Shown here: positions 16,155 through 28,900 of the stretch, in pieces
How the letters are laid out: the number at the start of each line of letters is the position of its first letter
How positions within the stretch are numbered: the stretch's first letter is position 1
From: Nematostella vectensis
Taxonomy: Eukaryota > Cnidaria > Anthozoa > Actiniaria > Edwardsiidae
Direction: 5' to 3'
NCBI RefSeq assembly: GCF_932526225.1
Contig: NC_064036.1
Location: 8,377,519-8,441,518, forward strand
Length of the DNA: 64,000 nt
Program-made: the position numbers and the translations under genes
The notes under the pieces: model-generated
What the model saw: the letters and a program-made list of their open reading frames with translations, nothing else
What the model was told of the DNA's origin: nothing
The model's database searches: none

Positions 16155-19100
16155 TCCAGAAAAGTAGACAGGGGTGTTTGACCTATCTTTTAGGGTATAT
16201 AATCCTTACCAACTGCTATCTCTTAGGGTTTTTTTTCCGATTCTGCTATCTTTTAGGCTGGGCTTCTGGAATTCCCCGGAAAAAACTCCAAATTACGCGG
16301 GATTCTTTGCTAAATTACGCACTAAATTACACGGAAAATCTATCATTACGAGCTAAATTATGCGGGATTTTGCAATACATTTTTTTTAATCAAAATTTTG
16401 TGGGATTTTTTACTGAATTACGCGCTATATTACTTGGGATATCAACTGTTACGCCCAAACTACATTTTGTACCGAGGGAAAGCACGAAATAACTTTAAAA
16501 GGTTTTTTTTTGCGCGAAAATATCTTAGGCAAGTTTTCATTGGCTCCTAGCCACCAGCCAATTAAAAAAGGTATTTTATTATTAGTCCTAGGCCTTCGCT
16601 GTTTAGAAAAGAACGCCTAATCATTTTTTTTGTTTTCGAAGTTCAGTTCAAAATATCACACTTTTGCAAAGAATATGTCTCTTTTTTACGAGAAATAGAG
16701 GTAAGAACCCTAAAAGAACACATCAGTTGTGCAATTAAATGTTTTGTCTTTCAAAATTTAGCCAAATTACGCGGGGTTACGCGGAAAAAGCCAAATTACG
16801 TGCTTCCGCACAAGCGCGTAATTCCAGAAGCCCTGTTTAGGGGTTTTCACGGCCGGGGAGGAGGATTTTTTCCGGTTCTGCTATCTTTTAGGGTGTCTGA
16901 TGCTAAATGGTGGTCCAATAACTCGATATTGGGGATATCTTACCATTTTTATGCCGATTGTTATTGTTTAAAAGAACATGTATTTCTGTTAAGGACAATA
17001 GATATCATACTATCCGATAACAATCGGGGTTGCAGATTAGAGGATGGCTCCCTAGTCAATAGAAAAGAGATGCTTGATAGCAGTATCTCAAGACTGCAAT
17101 AAAATTAAGGAAAACTGAAGCAATCTTTATTTAATGCTTAGGGTTAAAAATTACTTCACCCACACCCAATGTACTATGTCTTAGGGGTAAGAATTGTTGT
17201 TGACCACACCCTTAGTGCTATCCCTTAGGGTTGACATTGATTTTGCTGTCGAGCATCCCCGTCTGTTTTTCTCGAGGTGCCCCACCCCAGGTACAGTATT
17301 GTAATAATTATATCCTTAAATATCTCAGAAAAATATTGAAATGCAGCTTCCATGTTTTGGCTTCTTTCTGATAAGACAATGCCTGCCAACCCCCAGACTT
17401 AAAAAAAGCGGAGATTTTTTAGGGGGAAGGGGAGGGGTACATAATATATTCAATCGATACAACGTCTGGGTAATCTCAGTTTATATATATTTGATAACAT
17501 ATGAAAAATGGGTACCCTGTGGTAAATGGCAAAAACTTTGATCAAAATTTTCGAGATACAACCTGTGAATCATGAAAAAACACCAAAGGCGCTTTAATAC
17601 GACCAGAGAACACCAGACCAGAGTAAACATAAACACAACACTAGACTACACGTGTCTTTTCAACAAGTTTTTTTTTTTACTAAATTTGTTTTAGCCCTAT
17701 GTTTACGGTAAATATCAATAGGGAAAAATATAGCTTGGGCTACCTGTGTCGATATCTGCAAGCATTTCAGTATTGCGGTACTCCTATGGTCTACAAGAAA
17801 AGCCTGCAAAAGGCTAATCTAAAAAATTGAAAACGTCATAACTTGAATACAAATTATACGAATTGCAGGTCTTTGTGGCTAAAATCCAACTTCTACTTCA
17901 AAAACAACTTGACTGATTAATTTATTTTGTCATAAACTGGGAGATTTAAGGTAAAACCGGGAGACTGGGAGATTTGATAAATAACTCTCCCGGCAAAACC
18001 GGGAGAGTTGGCAGGTATGGTAATATATGGCACAGGAGTATTTGGTTTAATCTACAAAAAGACCAAGTAGATGCGCCGAGTGCCCAAAAGTATTTGATGA
18101 AAATGTGATTTGATCAGATGAAAATCAATTTAAAATCTTGCCTCTAAATTAGTTGAAGTTATAATATACTATTAGACCGCTTGTAAGCCCATAGCTGAGT
18201 TCTACATGTATTTTATACAAAACAAAGATAGACATTACTCTTATCTTTTTTACCACCCATGTAACACCAGCCAAGCGAGGTACAAAGAAAAGAGGCCTTT
18301 CCTAGCAGGGAAGATTAGCTAGACCCTCTCATCCCATTAGCTTATCACTCTCACCCCTCCCCCCTACTCCCAAATCCTTGTTACACCTCTGTATTTTGCA
18401 ACCCTCATAAAAAGGCTGTTTGTAGACACTGATTCAGAACAACATGAGACATCTAATTCACAACAATTAGATCTGATTTGAACAGGAAAGATGAGTATTA
18501 TTTAGTGAATGTTAGCCTATTTAAATATGTGAGTGACCAAATAGTTAGTTAATACACACACTATGACGCTAAATCTGTATGTGAATCCATCTTTACAGGG
18601 GCCGACACAGGGTAGTGGATTGGATGGATATCCGCCCCTTTTTGAGCAAAAAAAATCAAAAAGTCACTTTGTTTGAAGAAACTACGGAGAAGGTACTGTT
18701 CATGTGCCTTCGCTTGCTTGACTTTTCTGACGCGACAAATTCAACTCAGCTTGAAGTATTGTAAGATCTATGTAGTGACCTACCAAGAACCACGGGATCA
18801 GTTATAAATCGTCTATCTGACCATTATCCATGCCCCCATTTTGAAATCCTGGATCTGCCTCTGCTTATTGGAATGAGCTGTTATGCTCATATGTGTAATT
18901 ATCAAGTCAAGTGGATAGTTTTAGTGGTTCTATAACTATTTACTTTTTACATTATTTAAGTGTGAAATGGTATGCTTGCAACGAGATGCATAGAGACATA
19001 CCTTCTTGGAGGTTTAAACTCGTTATGTCTAAGAGACAAGTGATTCAGCGCTTCCCGTGTTGTCTCTAAAGTGTCTATCAACTTGTCCACTTGTTCTTCA

Positions 19101-19294
19101 GTTAGCACGATGGTTGGGTGATTCTCGTGGCTTTTTGGAGTTTGGTGTGATCCCTGGCTCTTATTAGAATGACCGTCCGCTTCATTTATCCCCAGCTCCT
19201 CAGAAAAAGTAGAAAGTTGGAGATTTTCGTCATCATCTGATTTGGAACCGTGCTGTTCAGCTAAAAGAGGCATTCTAACTGCATTCACTGACAT
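12395..19294 (-). CDS. Four-TM, single-pore-loop potassium-channel-like protein, 302 aa
   Basis: Eight minus-strand exons joined by GT-AG splices in consistent phase: 19002-19294, 16002-16059, 15375-15455, 14319-14379, 13519-13634, 13264-13375, 12741-12796, 12395-12526 (909 nt with stop). Residues 1-98 are acidic and polar, cytoplasmic-like, ending KPPRRPRVPV. Hydrophobic segments lie at about 102-126, 141-165, 185-201 and 249-275. Between the third and fourth is a pore-helix-like stretch with FYSISIGTLCGAGHI, matching the layout of the Ion_trans_2 pore (TTVGYGDI-like), followed by a WYAQMITGLQ membrane entry. The GYG filter is replaced by GAG and the Asp by His, so selectivity cannot be predicted. 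The tail is short and basic. I do not recognise the family; no other gene in the window helps. Confidence 0.82.
13247..13270 (-). repeat. 12-bp tandem duplication of a splice donor in the pore exon
   Basis: At the 3' end of the pore exon (minus strand) the donor appears twice, 12 bp apart: CTATGTG|GTAAGC then CTATGTG|GTAAAG. Both are good donors. Use of the outer one would add 12 nt in frame and insert four residues (KLCG) into the predicted selectivity filter. Confidence 0.85.
13760..14310. repeat. ~17-20-bp minisatellite filling intron 4 of the channel-like gene
   Basis: About 25-30 degenerate units of the type TTATCTGAGGTAACACC fill most of the intron between 13635 and 14318. On the minus strand the unit reads TTACCTCAGATAAGGTG, which resembles the adjacent real exon/donor TTACATCAG|GTAAAA but with AT where the donor GT would be. 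Possibly derived from that junction (inference). Confidence 0.85.
16119..17285. mobile_element. TIR element with nested TIR element, in intron 1 of the channel-like gene
   Basis: The outer ends are inverted copies of a GGGG..CTC..GAAAA..AGAC.GGG.TG..GAC pattern (left 16143-16180; right 17235-17285). Words such as CTATCTTTTAGG and CCCTTAGGGTTGAC recur inside. The left end carries a long poly-G run (about 16119-16150). A second element is nested at 16258-16835. A relative of the right part lies at the window end (63900-64000). No coding capacity is seen. Confidence 0.6.
16258..16835. mobile_element. Nested TIR element with GGGCTTCTGGAATT ends
   Basis: Left end CTGGGCTTCTGGAATT, right end the inverted AATTCCAGAAGCCCTG, flanked by TTTAGG on both sides (16252-16257, 16836-16841), consistent with a 6-bp target duplication. 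The interior repeats AAATTACGCGGGATT-like words. It interrupts the outer element. Confidence 0.68.
17379..18018. mobile_element. TIR element with ATACCTGCCAAC-type ends
   Basis: Left end ATGCCTGCCAACCCCC, right end (opposite strand) CATACCTGCCAACTCTCCCGG. It is related by its ends and CTCCCGG interior to the shorter MITE at 4622-4811. The interior between 17400 and 17930 holds no gene I can support. Confidence 0.55.
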
Positions 19295-19938
19295 TTCGTG
19301 TTCCTGGTTATTGTTTGTCTTTCTTCCAGGTCTATAATATCGACGAGACGGCGAGTGTACGAAGGCAGAAACTTTTGTGCCAGCTGCTAACTGCTAACGG
19401 TCCAGGCAAGTAGGACGCCCATCCTGTGGATGCCGAAGACATCTAAGAATTGCATAATTATCCAGGTCACGTACTACCACTGCCTGGATACGACGCTCTT
19501 ATAACCAGCTGGGTGTCCGAATGTACCAGATAGCATATCTAATCTAAATCAATATCAAAATAAGAATGCACACGCGATGCTTACCACGATTCAAGTGTCC
19601 TAGTAGAAATCTATAGATACCCGATAGATACCCAATATCTTCTCAGTGGAGTAGCGAAACTATTTTTTACCAAATTACTGAAAACGAAAGCCTTCTATGG
19701 CTCACGTGATATTTACTTCCAGTTGTAACCGTGAGGGAGTGAGTCCCAGTATGTCAAGCCCATCTCCCATGATGCACCGTGAGTGGTCATCCAAAATGGC
19801 TGACGCTAAAACCCCAAAATGAAAACTCGAATAACTATTATACTGTAGATTCTCGCAAAGGAATACGGCTCCTTTATCTTTATAATGAGTAAAGTCTTGA
19901 AGAAATCAATGCCAAGGATTCTATCTTAGGCTGTGGAG
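19295..19938. promoter_or_regulatory. Head-to-head intergenic region (channel-like gene / OPA1)
   Basis: The minus-strand channel-like gene starts at 19294 and plus-strand OPA1 at 19939, leaving 644 bp for both 5' UTRs and promoters. A CAAAATGGC word (about 19793) resembles a YY1-type start-site element, and GGCTCACGTGAT (about 19699) holds an E-box. No TATA box is obvious. A shared bidirectional promoter is inferred. Confidence 0.55.
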
Positions 19939-22900
19939 ATGCTTCGGGTCGTAGGAGCATTGAAGTGAGTATTTGAGATCGTCACATTTCACCGGTGTCA
20001 AGTACTCTACACTAGTCTCTTTTTTCCTCTTATTAGCTGTTTGTATAGCTACCTGGTGTCCTTTTATCACGGTTCCTTTTCTAGTTTCTATTATTTTACA
20101 CGCTCAAGGGCACGAAGATCATAGGAAAATAAGAAGAAATTCGTTACTATTCTAAAACTCGTTTGAAGATTGGTTTCCTAGATGATCGTTATTTCAAGCT
20201 AGGTACAATTTAAAAACAGGGGCGGCGAAAGTGTATTTTATTTTTACCTGAACGCGCGATTTTACAAATACCTCAATAGTTTTACAAGTGTTACATGTGT
20301 ATATCGATTGCTTGATAAAAGATGATATATATATATCCCGCAAACGCAACAACATCCTATGGTACAACCCGCCCTTCAGCAAGAACACCAGCACCAACAT
20401 CGGCCACAGATTCCTCACCCTGATAGACAAGCACTTCCCGAAAGACAACCACCTCCGTAAAATCTTCAACAGAAACACCATCAAAATCAGTTACAGCTGC
20501 ATGAACAACACCAAACAGATCATCGACAACCACAACAAGCGCATCATCACCGCATCGTCGGCTACCAAATCGCCAGCTCCGCCCCTACCACTACCAACAA
20601 CAAGACATGCAACTGCCGACAGAAAGACACCTGCCCTCTAGACGGAAACTGCCTACAGACATCTGTTATCTACCAAGCTACCGTAACTCGAAAAGACAAC
20701 AACACCTCGGAAACATACGTCGGGCTCACTGAAAACAGCTTCAAGACCAGGTACAGAAACCACACCGCATCATTCCGACACGCCAAACGCAGAAACTCCA
20801 CCGAACTCAGCAAACACGTCTGGACTCTCAAGGACAACATGATTGAGTACTTTATTTCATGGCGCATTCTTTCTTCCCACTCCGCCTACAACAGTACCAC
20901 TAAGCGTTGCAACCTCTGCCTCAAGGAAAAGCTGACGATCATCTGCCAACCCAAACTATCAACTCTAAATAAACGCAATGAACTCGTGTCCTCGTGCCGC
21001 CACAGAAACAAAGCCCTGCTACGAAACAATTAGAACTGTTAATCCCGTCACCGTTAAATTTTCGCGCTATCAATTTTTCACACGTTCCGCACTGTTAGTT
21101 TTCGCCCCGCATATTTAATGTAACTCGCTATTGTTCCTCTTACCGCCTTAGCTAAAACTATCAGTCTATTATTATGTAAATTTCAATGTTAATAGTATAT
21201 ATACGATGGTAGGAATATTCTCATTAAATCCCCTGATGAGTGGGCAACCACGAAACAGACCTGTAGGGAAACCTATGTAGTTTGTATTTTTCTCAAACCA
21301 ACACTATACACCGCTCTACTTTCGAGTATTGAGCACTTTCTATGAAAGCCTTCAACCATCATTTTATATATATATATTTATTTATTTAAACTGTCTGTTT
21401 TCGTTTTCACCTTTGTACTCTGTCAAACCCAGGTAACCCCTCCCCCCTTCTAAACACAATCCCTCCCTCGTTTTGCTATCCTTTGGTGGTTTAAACTACT
21501 GTTCACCACAGCCATTTTGATATCCTTTATGGTAAAATCTTTTTTCTCGACAGTATTTGTGACTTTTTAGGGGGACCAGGGGGAGTCCCCAATCCCCCTG
21601 GGGTTGGGTTATGATAACCCTGCAGATAATGGATATCTGGCATTATAACAACCTAAGATGGTTTCTCTTTCTAGAGTGGATGTTTGCTTGAAATGCTCTC
21701 AAAGAGCCTTGCAGCAACAGGTAAAGAAGCAGCTTATGTCAAGATATGGGTCAGGTAGACCCTATCATCGATACTACCTACACACCGTACTGCAGATGAA
21801 CAAAAGAAATGTCATGCATCTAAGGACATTGCAGCCCAAGTCACAATTACTTATGACCAAGTTGCTGATAAACAAGAGTTTGTATGGGCAAAGGGCAATC
21901 ACCACACACATTATAAAGACTGTGGTCCGGCTTGCAAGGGTCCGCTACCTGGTACTAGGAACGGCTGGAGCCGGAGCAGTGGCAGGAAAAATGGTACTGA
22001 GATAACAATTAGAAAGTATTAATACCTTCAGGAAACATAATGCATAAGCAGACCAGATGATGTTCCTAAAATTAACCAAATTTATATTTTGAACCGTATG
22101 TAGCTGTAGGTTATTGTTCACTGTGTACAGAACTTTGCACCATTTAGCCATTACAGCGCATGAAGCCCAGGTGTGAACACCTATTAATTAATTTGCTTAC
22201 TGTACTTTGGGTCCCCTCGACCAATCACATATGGCCTAGCCGACACATGCTTGGCCCAGATAGAGCTGAAAAATCTACGTTAGCTGAAGTACAGGGCGGG
22301 CTTTACAAAGATCAAATTAGGAGGAATAAACAAAAAAACTAGCAAATTCCCATTAGAACTGCCTTAGTTTTCATATTTACTAGAGACAGCTACTATTTGT
22401 TTGTGGTAGGGGAACACAGAAATCGCTGAATCGGTAAAATATCAACTGAATTGGACTGAGATGTGAGCAATATCACTGAAATTGAAATGTAAACACTGAA
22501 GCTATAGTCTTTTCTATAAACGCACTGACCTTCAAAGTTTTTACTGATCCGGGCCTATTTTTCATATTTACTAGGGACTGCTATGATTTGATTGTGCTAG
22601 GAGAATGTGCAAATCGCTGAATGGCTAAAAGAAATATCAACTGAATGGGAACTGAGAGCAGTAAGATCGAAATGAAACAGCTCAAGTCTAATGCACTGGC
22701 TTTCAAAGTTTTTATGGATTAGGGCCGTATATTCAATGCTTTTGCATTGATAGAGTTCTCCGGCGCAGGGCAGGGAATGATGACCTTTTGACTGGGACAA
22801 AAGGAAATTCATGCAAAATTCCCACCTTCAAGAAAGAATAAAATAAATATGAATTGAACTTGTTGGACTGTTCTGAATACCGGGGAACATTAAACTTGAA

Positions 22901-25900
22901 GTATATAATTCCAAACCTCTCGTGTTCTTACACAGGAGATCAACTACTCTGACTCAATCAGATGGGTGAAATGTATGACAATGGCCGTTTGCACCCTCAA
23001 ATGTTTCGCAAACACATTCTCGATCTACACCATGATCGTACGTGATTGGTCGAGGGGACTGAAAGTATGCGAATAAATTAATAGGTGGTCACACTTGGGC
23101 TTCTCACACTGTAATCTATATTTCCTAATATTCAAGTCTGGTATTTCACCTTACTTGGCCTTCCTGAATTATGCAACAATGTGAAAACACATAATTTCCC
23201 TCTTAGGACATAATTGTGAATGTCCAACTTTCCATGCTTATCTTTCTGAAAATTACCATTTCTTTGCCAAAAGACGAAGGAAAACGAAAACTTGGTTGAA
23301 TTTCAAAAACTGCTAGATATTTCACACAGAAGTGATTCCAAACGGAACACTAGTGTAGTAAATACATGTAAAACTTGCACTTTGATTTGGTAATATGTCC
23401 CCAATGATATCTTTCTACAGAAATACTGCAATGCATTTTTATATTGTGTAACTCAGTTTTGTATTATCACAAGTGATGTAACCCAAAATTTGTAATGTTG
23501 AAACATGCATCAACAACTTGCATTAACTCAAGTTTCATTTAACCAGGGCTTTATACCTTCTGAAAGAAGCTTATCTGAAAGATTATATAACTCGCATGTT
23601 CTTGACTGACAGATTTGTAACTCAAGTGCTTTTTTCTAATAGACGTATAATTCATTGAGGGACAGATGGGAGCAATTCAGAGAGACTCTTCCTGATCTCA
23701 CATGGATTACAGATGTGCTCCCTGGAGACCAATTTGGCTCCTCACTTTCTAATTACTGGGCGGAAGGTAAGCTCTTCTGTAGATGCTTTATCTGACTTTT
23801 TTTTTTAACATTTAGATCACAAAAGGTTCACAATGATTAACCTACAGTTTACCTAATTAATCAGCATTCTTAAGTATTTTAAAATGAGCACATGCCCTCT
23901 ACTTGTAGGTAAAACATCACTGGGCAATATGACTGATGGTGCCAAAAACTCGCTGGATAATCTTCTTGCATCAGGTAATACTACATGCACACATTTAGGA
24001 TATGCTACACAATTGTCTTGCATCATGTAACGCCTACTGTACAAGCACACAGTGTGCAATGTTATTCGATGTGCACAATTATCTTGCATCATGTAATGCT
24101 ACATACACATCTGGTAATACTACATTCACATAGTGACCTTACATTTAGTAATGCTACTTACACACACCTTTTATCTGGATTACAGATTTCCTCCCTGGAG
24201 ACCAATTTGGCTCCTCAATTTCTAATTACTGGGCGGAAGGTACAGTACCGCTCTCGAACATGTGGACATATGTTCGCGAACACCGGTCGCGAAATTCGCG
24301 AACACCGGTCGCGGAATTCGCGAACAACGTTCGCGAACAGCTGATGTTCGCGAACAGCTGATGTTTGCGAACAGACCGGGACAAACCGTTTGACAAACAG
24401 GAACTTGTACCTCGTAACCGAAGACTTACAGTACTGATACTCACTTAAAATACATACAGGAGTTCTGCAAGCGACTCAAATAAATTGTTCGTGTAAAAGA
24501 AGAATTTTGAAATTCTATTTGACAAATACTTATAATAAACACGGGAGAAGGAATGCCGATCGCTTGATATCCTTCGAAGATTTTCAAATGTGTGACAACT
24601 GCTAGCGAAGAATTTTGAACATCGGAAAGCCATCTCTTTAACAAAGACTTGTATTAGACACGGGAGAATTTGTTTGGGGAAGTAATGCCGATCGCTTGAT
24701 ATTCTTGGATGATTTTCGAATGTGCTAAAACTGCTAGCGAAGAATTTTGAACCACGGGAATCCATTTATTTGACAAAGCAAAGACTTGTACTAAACACGG
24801 GAGAATAAGTTTGAGGTGGGAATGCCGATCGCTTGATATTCTACAAAACCCGAAAAGAAGACATTTATAGTAGAGCATGTTGTCGCTGACTCATGTATTC
24901 GAACACAAACGACTACTACTCACAGTTTTCACACCTTCGAAAATCTTCAAAGAATATCAAGCGATTGGCATTCCTTCCTCAAACTAATTCTCCGGTGTTT
25001 AGTACAAGTCTTTGCTTTGTCAAATAATGGCTTCCCGCTGTTATTAAGTCTTCGCTAGCAGTTTTCACACATTCGAAAATCTTCGAAGAATATCAAGCGA
25101 TCGGCATTCCTTTCTCAAACTAATTCTCATGTGTTTATTACATGTCTTTGTCAAATAAATGGCTTCCCGCTGTTATTAAGTCTTCGCTAGCAGTTTTCAC
25201 ACATTCCGAAAATCTTCAAATAATATCAAGCGATCGATCGGCGTTCCTTCCTCAAACTAATTCTCCTGTGTTTATTGCATGTCTTTGTCAAATAATGGCT
25301 TCCCACTGTTATTAAGTCTACGCTAGCAGTTTTCTGACACATTTCGAAAATCTTCGAAGAAAATCAAGCAATCGGCATTCCCTCCTCAAACTAATTCTCC
25401 CGTGTTTAGTACAAGTCTTTGCTTTGTCAAATAAATGGCTTCCCGCTTTTCAAAGTATTCGCTAGCAGTTAACACACATTCGACAATCTTCGAAGAATTT
25501 CAAGCGATCGGCATCCCTCCTCAAACTAATTCTCCCGTGTTTAGTACAAGTCTTTGCTTTGTCAAATAAATGGCTTCCCGCTGTTTAAAAGTATTCGCTA
25601 GCAGTTAACACACATTCGAAAATCTTCAAGGAATATCAAGCGATCGGCATTCATTCCCCAAACTTATATTCTGTCTAATACAAGTCTTTGTCAAATAAAT
25701 GGCTTCTCGCTGTTCCAGCTGTTATTAAGCCCTGGATCACACGTTACCGTTCGTCAAACCGTTTATTTTGTCAGTCTATATGTTCGCGAATTTCGCGAAC
25801 AGTGTCCCTATGTTCGTGAGCGGTACTGTAAGCTCTTCTAGATGCTTTATCTGACTTTGTTTTTTTTTTAACATTTAGATCACAAAAGGTTCACAATGAT

Positions 25901-28900
25901 TAACCTACAGTTTACCTACTTTATCAGCATTCTTATGTATTTTAACATGAGCACATGCCCTCTACTTGTAGGTAAAACATCACTGGGCAATATGACTGAT
26001 GGTGCCAAAAACTCGCTGGATAGTCTTCTTGCATCAGGTAATACTACATGCACACATTTAGGATATGCTACACAATTGTCTTGCATCATGTAACGCCTAC
26101 TGTACAAGCACACAGTGTGCAATGTTATTCGATGTGCACAATTATCTTGCATCATGTAATGCTACATACACATCTGGTAATACTACATTCACATAGTGAC
26201 CTTACATTTAGTAATGCTACTTACACATACCTTTTATCTGGTGATACTATATTGCCAGATCGAGAGAGCTGATCTCACATGGATCGCTTGTGTGCTTCAT
26301 AGAGACCATTTTGCTCCTCACTTTCTAATAACTGAGGTTAGGCCTTCTAAAAATGATTTGTCTGACTTTTTTTTATTACAAAGAATTTGTTGATGATCAT
26401 GGTCATGTTCAAAATGATGAACCTACATACCGTAAAATTCAGATAATACAGTAAGCCCCAGGGCTTATACAAAGGCCCTTTTTGGGGGGCTTTTATTCAG
26501 GAGGGGAGGGAGGCTTATTATTGGAGGAATTTTTGCGTCTGTATGAAACCTAAACCATTGTCTATGGCATTAAATATTACTGTGTTCATGCCCGTTTTTT
26601 TTTTTTTTTTTGTAAAAATGTTAGACAACAGACTTTATGAACAACCAACAGATTTTATTAAGAACACGACCATTAAGACTTTACACGATCGTTACATACA
26701 TACATACATAAAATTTATTTAAGCACGGTTTTACATCAGTTATGTAAAATCTATAAGAAATACAACTGGTTTCCAAGTAAACCGTGTCACAATAAATGTA
26801 CAATTCAATAAATAAAAACAATTGATAGATGTTAAGCGTGACTCGAGACATTTCTTTGAAGTAAAGATTTGAATGAGGCCAGAGAATTTGCCTGCCTTAA
26901 TTTATGATCTAGACTGTTCCATTGTTTGGCCCCTTACATCGGAGGCTTCTCTTCAAGTAATTTGTTTTAGGCAAGGGAAGTGTCAATTTGTTACTAGTAT
27001 TTCTCAAAGTGACATCAGTCGTATCTGACCATTGAACAAACAGCTTCCTTAGATACTCAGGCTGTAAACCATTCAAAATCATTAATGTGCACCTCGCTTC
27101 CCTCAGTTTATCAGCAACTGTCCTCCAACCCAGTTTCCAGAGCACCTCAGTACTAGAAGTGTCATAGGGAGAATAAGTTAGAATACGTGCTGCCCTGTTT
27201 TTTTTAATTTTTGTAATTTTTCCAACAAACCTTTGCTGCAATTGTCCCAAACGGGAGAACAGTAGTCAAAGTGTGGTTGGATAATTGATGAATAAATGGT
27301 TTCAAGAGTATTGGTGGGTACATAAGGTCTTATTCTCTTTAAAGCACTAATACCAGATGAAATTATCTTGGATATACTATTGATATGTGCTTCCCAAGAA
27401 AGCTTTTTATCAATAGTAACTCCAAGTACTTTAGTGTTATTGACCCTTTTTAGTACCTTCTCGTTAATTGTGATATTTATGAGGTGCTCGAGGTTGCTGA
27501 GTCTTCGTGCCGAGCCTAATATCATATATTCAGTCTTTGTAACGTTAAGGCTCAATTTATTGGCTATTAACCAGAGACTTATGCTATTTAGATCTGTATT
27601 TAATCTTGTTTCAACTAGTGTAGCATCAGCAGAACATACAGTAAGGTTGGTATCATCAGCATACATTCTAGCCTTTGAGAATGTTAGACAATTAGGCAAA
27701 TCATTCACATATACGAGAAACAGTAGGGGACCTAAAATGCTCCCCTGCGGGACCCCGCATGAAATTGGCCTAGGTGATGATAGGTCACCATTGACAAAGC
27801 ATTTTTGGCTACGCCCAGTAAGGTATGATCTAATCCAAATTAGACTTGATTCGCGTAGGCCATACTTTGCAAGTTTATGAATGAGAATGTCGTGATTTAC
27901 TGTATCGAATGCCTTAGCCAGATCTACAAAAACAACAGCATTTATAAGTCCCTGGTCTATATTAAGAAACCATTCATTGGTAGCTTTGATGAAAGAGCTC
28001 AAAGTTGAATGTTGTGACCGAAAGCCTGACTGGCATTAATGTAAAATGTTATTATCTTTCAAATATTTATACAATTGGTCGAAAATAGTCCGTTCACAAA
28101 TTTTGGACACTACTGGAATTATTGATATGGGTCTGTAATTATTCATATCAGACCTTTTTCCCTTCTTATAAACTGGAAGCACCTTAGAGCATTTCCATTC
28201 ATCTGGATAAAGACCTATGTATTGACAAATTAAATTGACACAAAATATCTGCCGACTCTTTTAATAGCCGACAGGAAATACCATCTAGCCCAGTGGCTTT
28301 TGTTGGATCCAAGTTTTGCAATAACTCTAATACCCGTGTATATGATATTTTATGTAGCTGAAAGGTGCTGTCAGTTGCTTTGACATAGTCCAAATAGTTG
28401 CATTCGGGTGCAGGCAATGAAGATGCCAAATTCGACCCTATTTCTGTAAAGTGTTGATTGAAACTCTCACTTATTTCGTGGTCATTGGTTGTTCTAGAGC
28501 CATTGTGTTCAATTTCTGTTGATCAAACATCGGCTACGAAAAGGACAATAAGAAAAGACTTTGTAAGAAAGCTGACTTAAGAACAAATAACATTGATAAA
28601 TAAAACAGCCATTACTTGTTCAAAGGATGTAAATTGCTTTTATACAGCCCTCTGAGTATAAACCCCTGGGGGCTAAATTCGGGGGGGGGGGGGGGGGGCT
28701 TATTATTGGAGGGATTTTTGTATTTCAAAGATGGGGGTGGGCTTATATACATAATTTAATAATATATGTGGGGGGCTTATTGACATAATTTTATGGCTTT
28801 TTATCAGTACAACTCAAGCAATCGCATGTCCTCTTCTTGTAGGTCAAACATCACTGGGCAATATTACCGATGGTGCCAAAGAATTCCTGGATAGTCTTCT

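Noticed and set aside
20288-20641. Possible extra OPA1 exon
   Set aside because: Sequence matches Penelope-like element protein; exons 1 and 2 of OPA1 already join in phase without it.
23660-23766. OPA1 exon starting at 23660
   Set aside because: Phase did not match the previous exon. The acceptor at 23641-23642, with a good pyrimidine tract, gives a start at 23643 and restores phase.
23985-24344. 119-residue plus-strand ORF
   Set aside because: Runs through an OPA1 intron, a duplicated exon in the wrong frame and into a transposon end.
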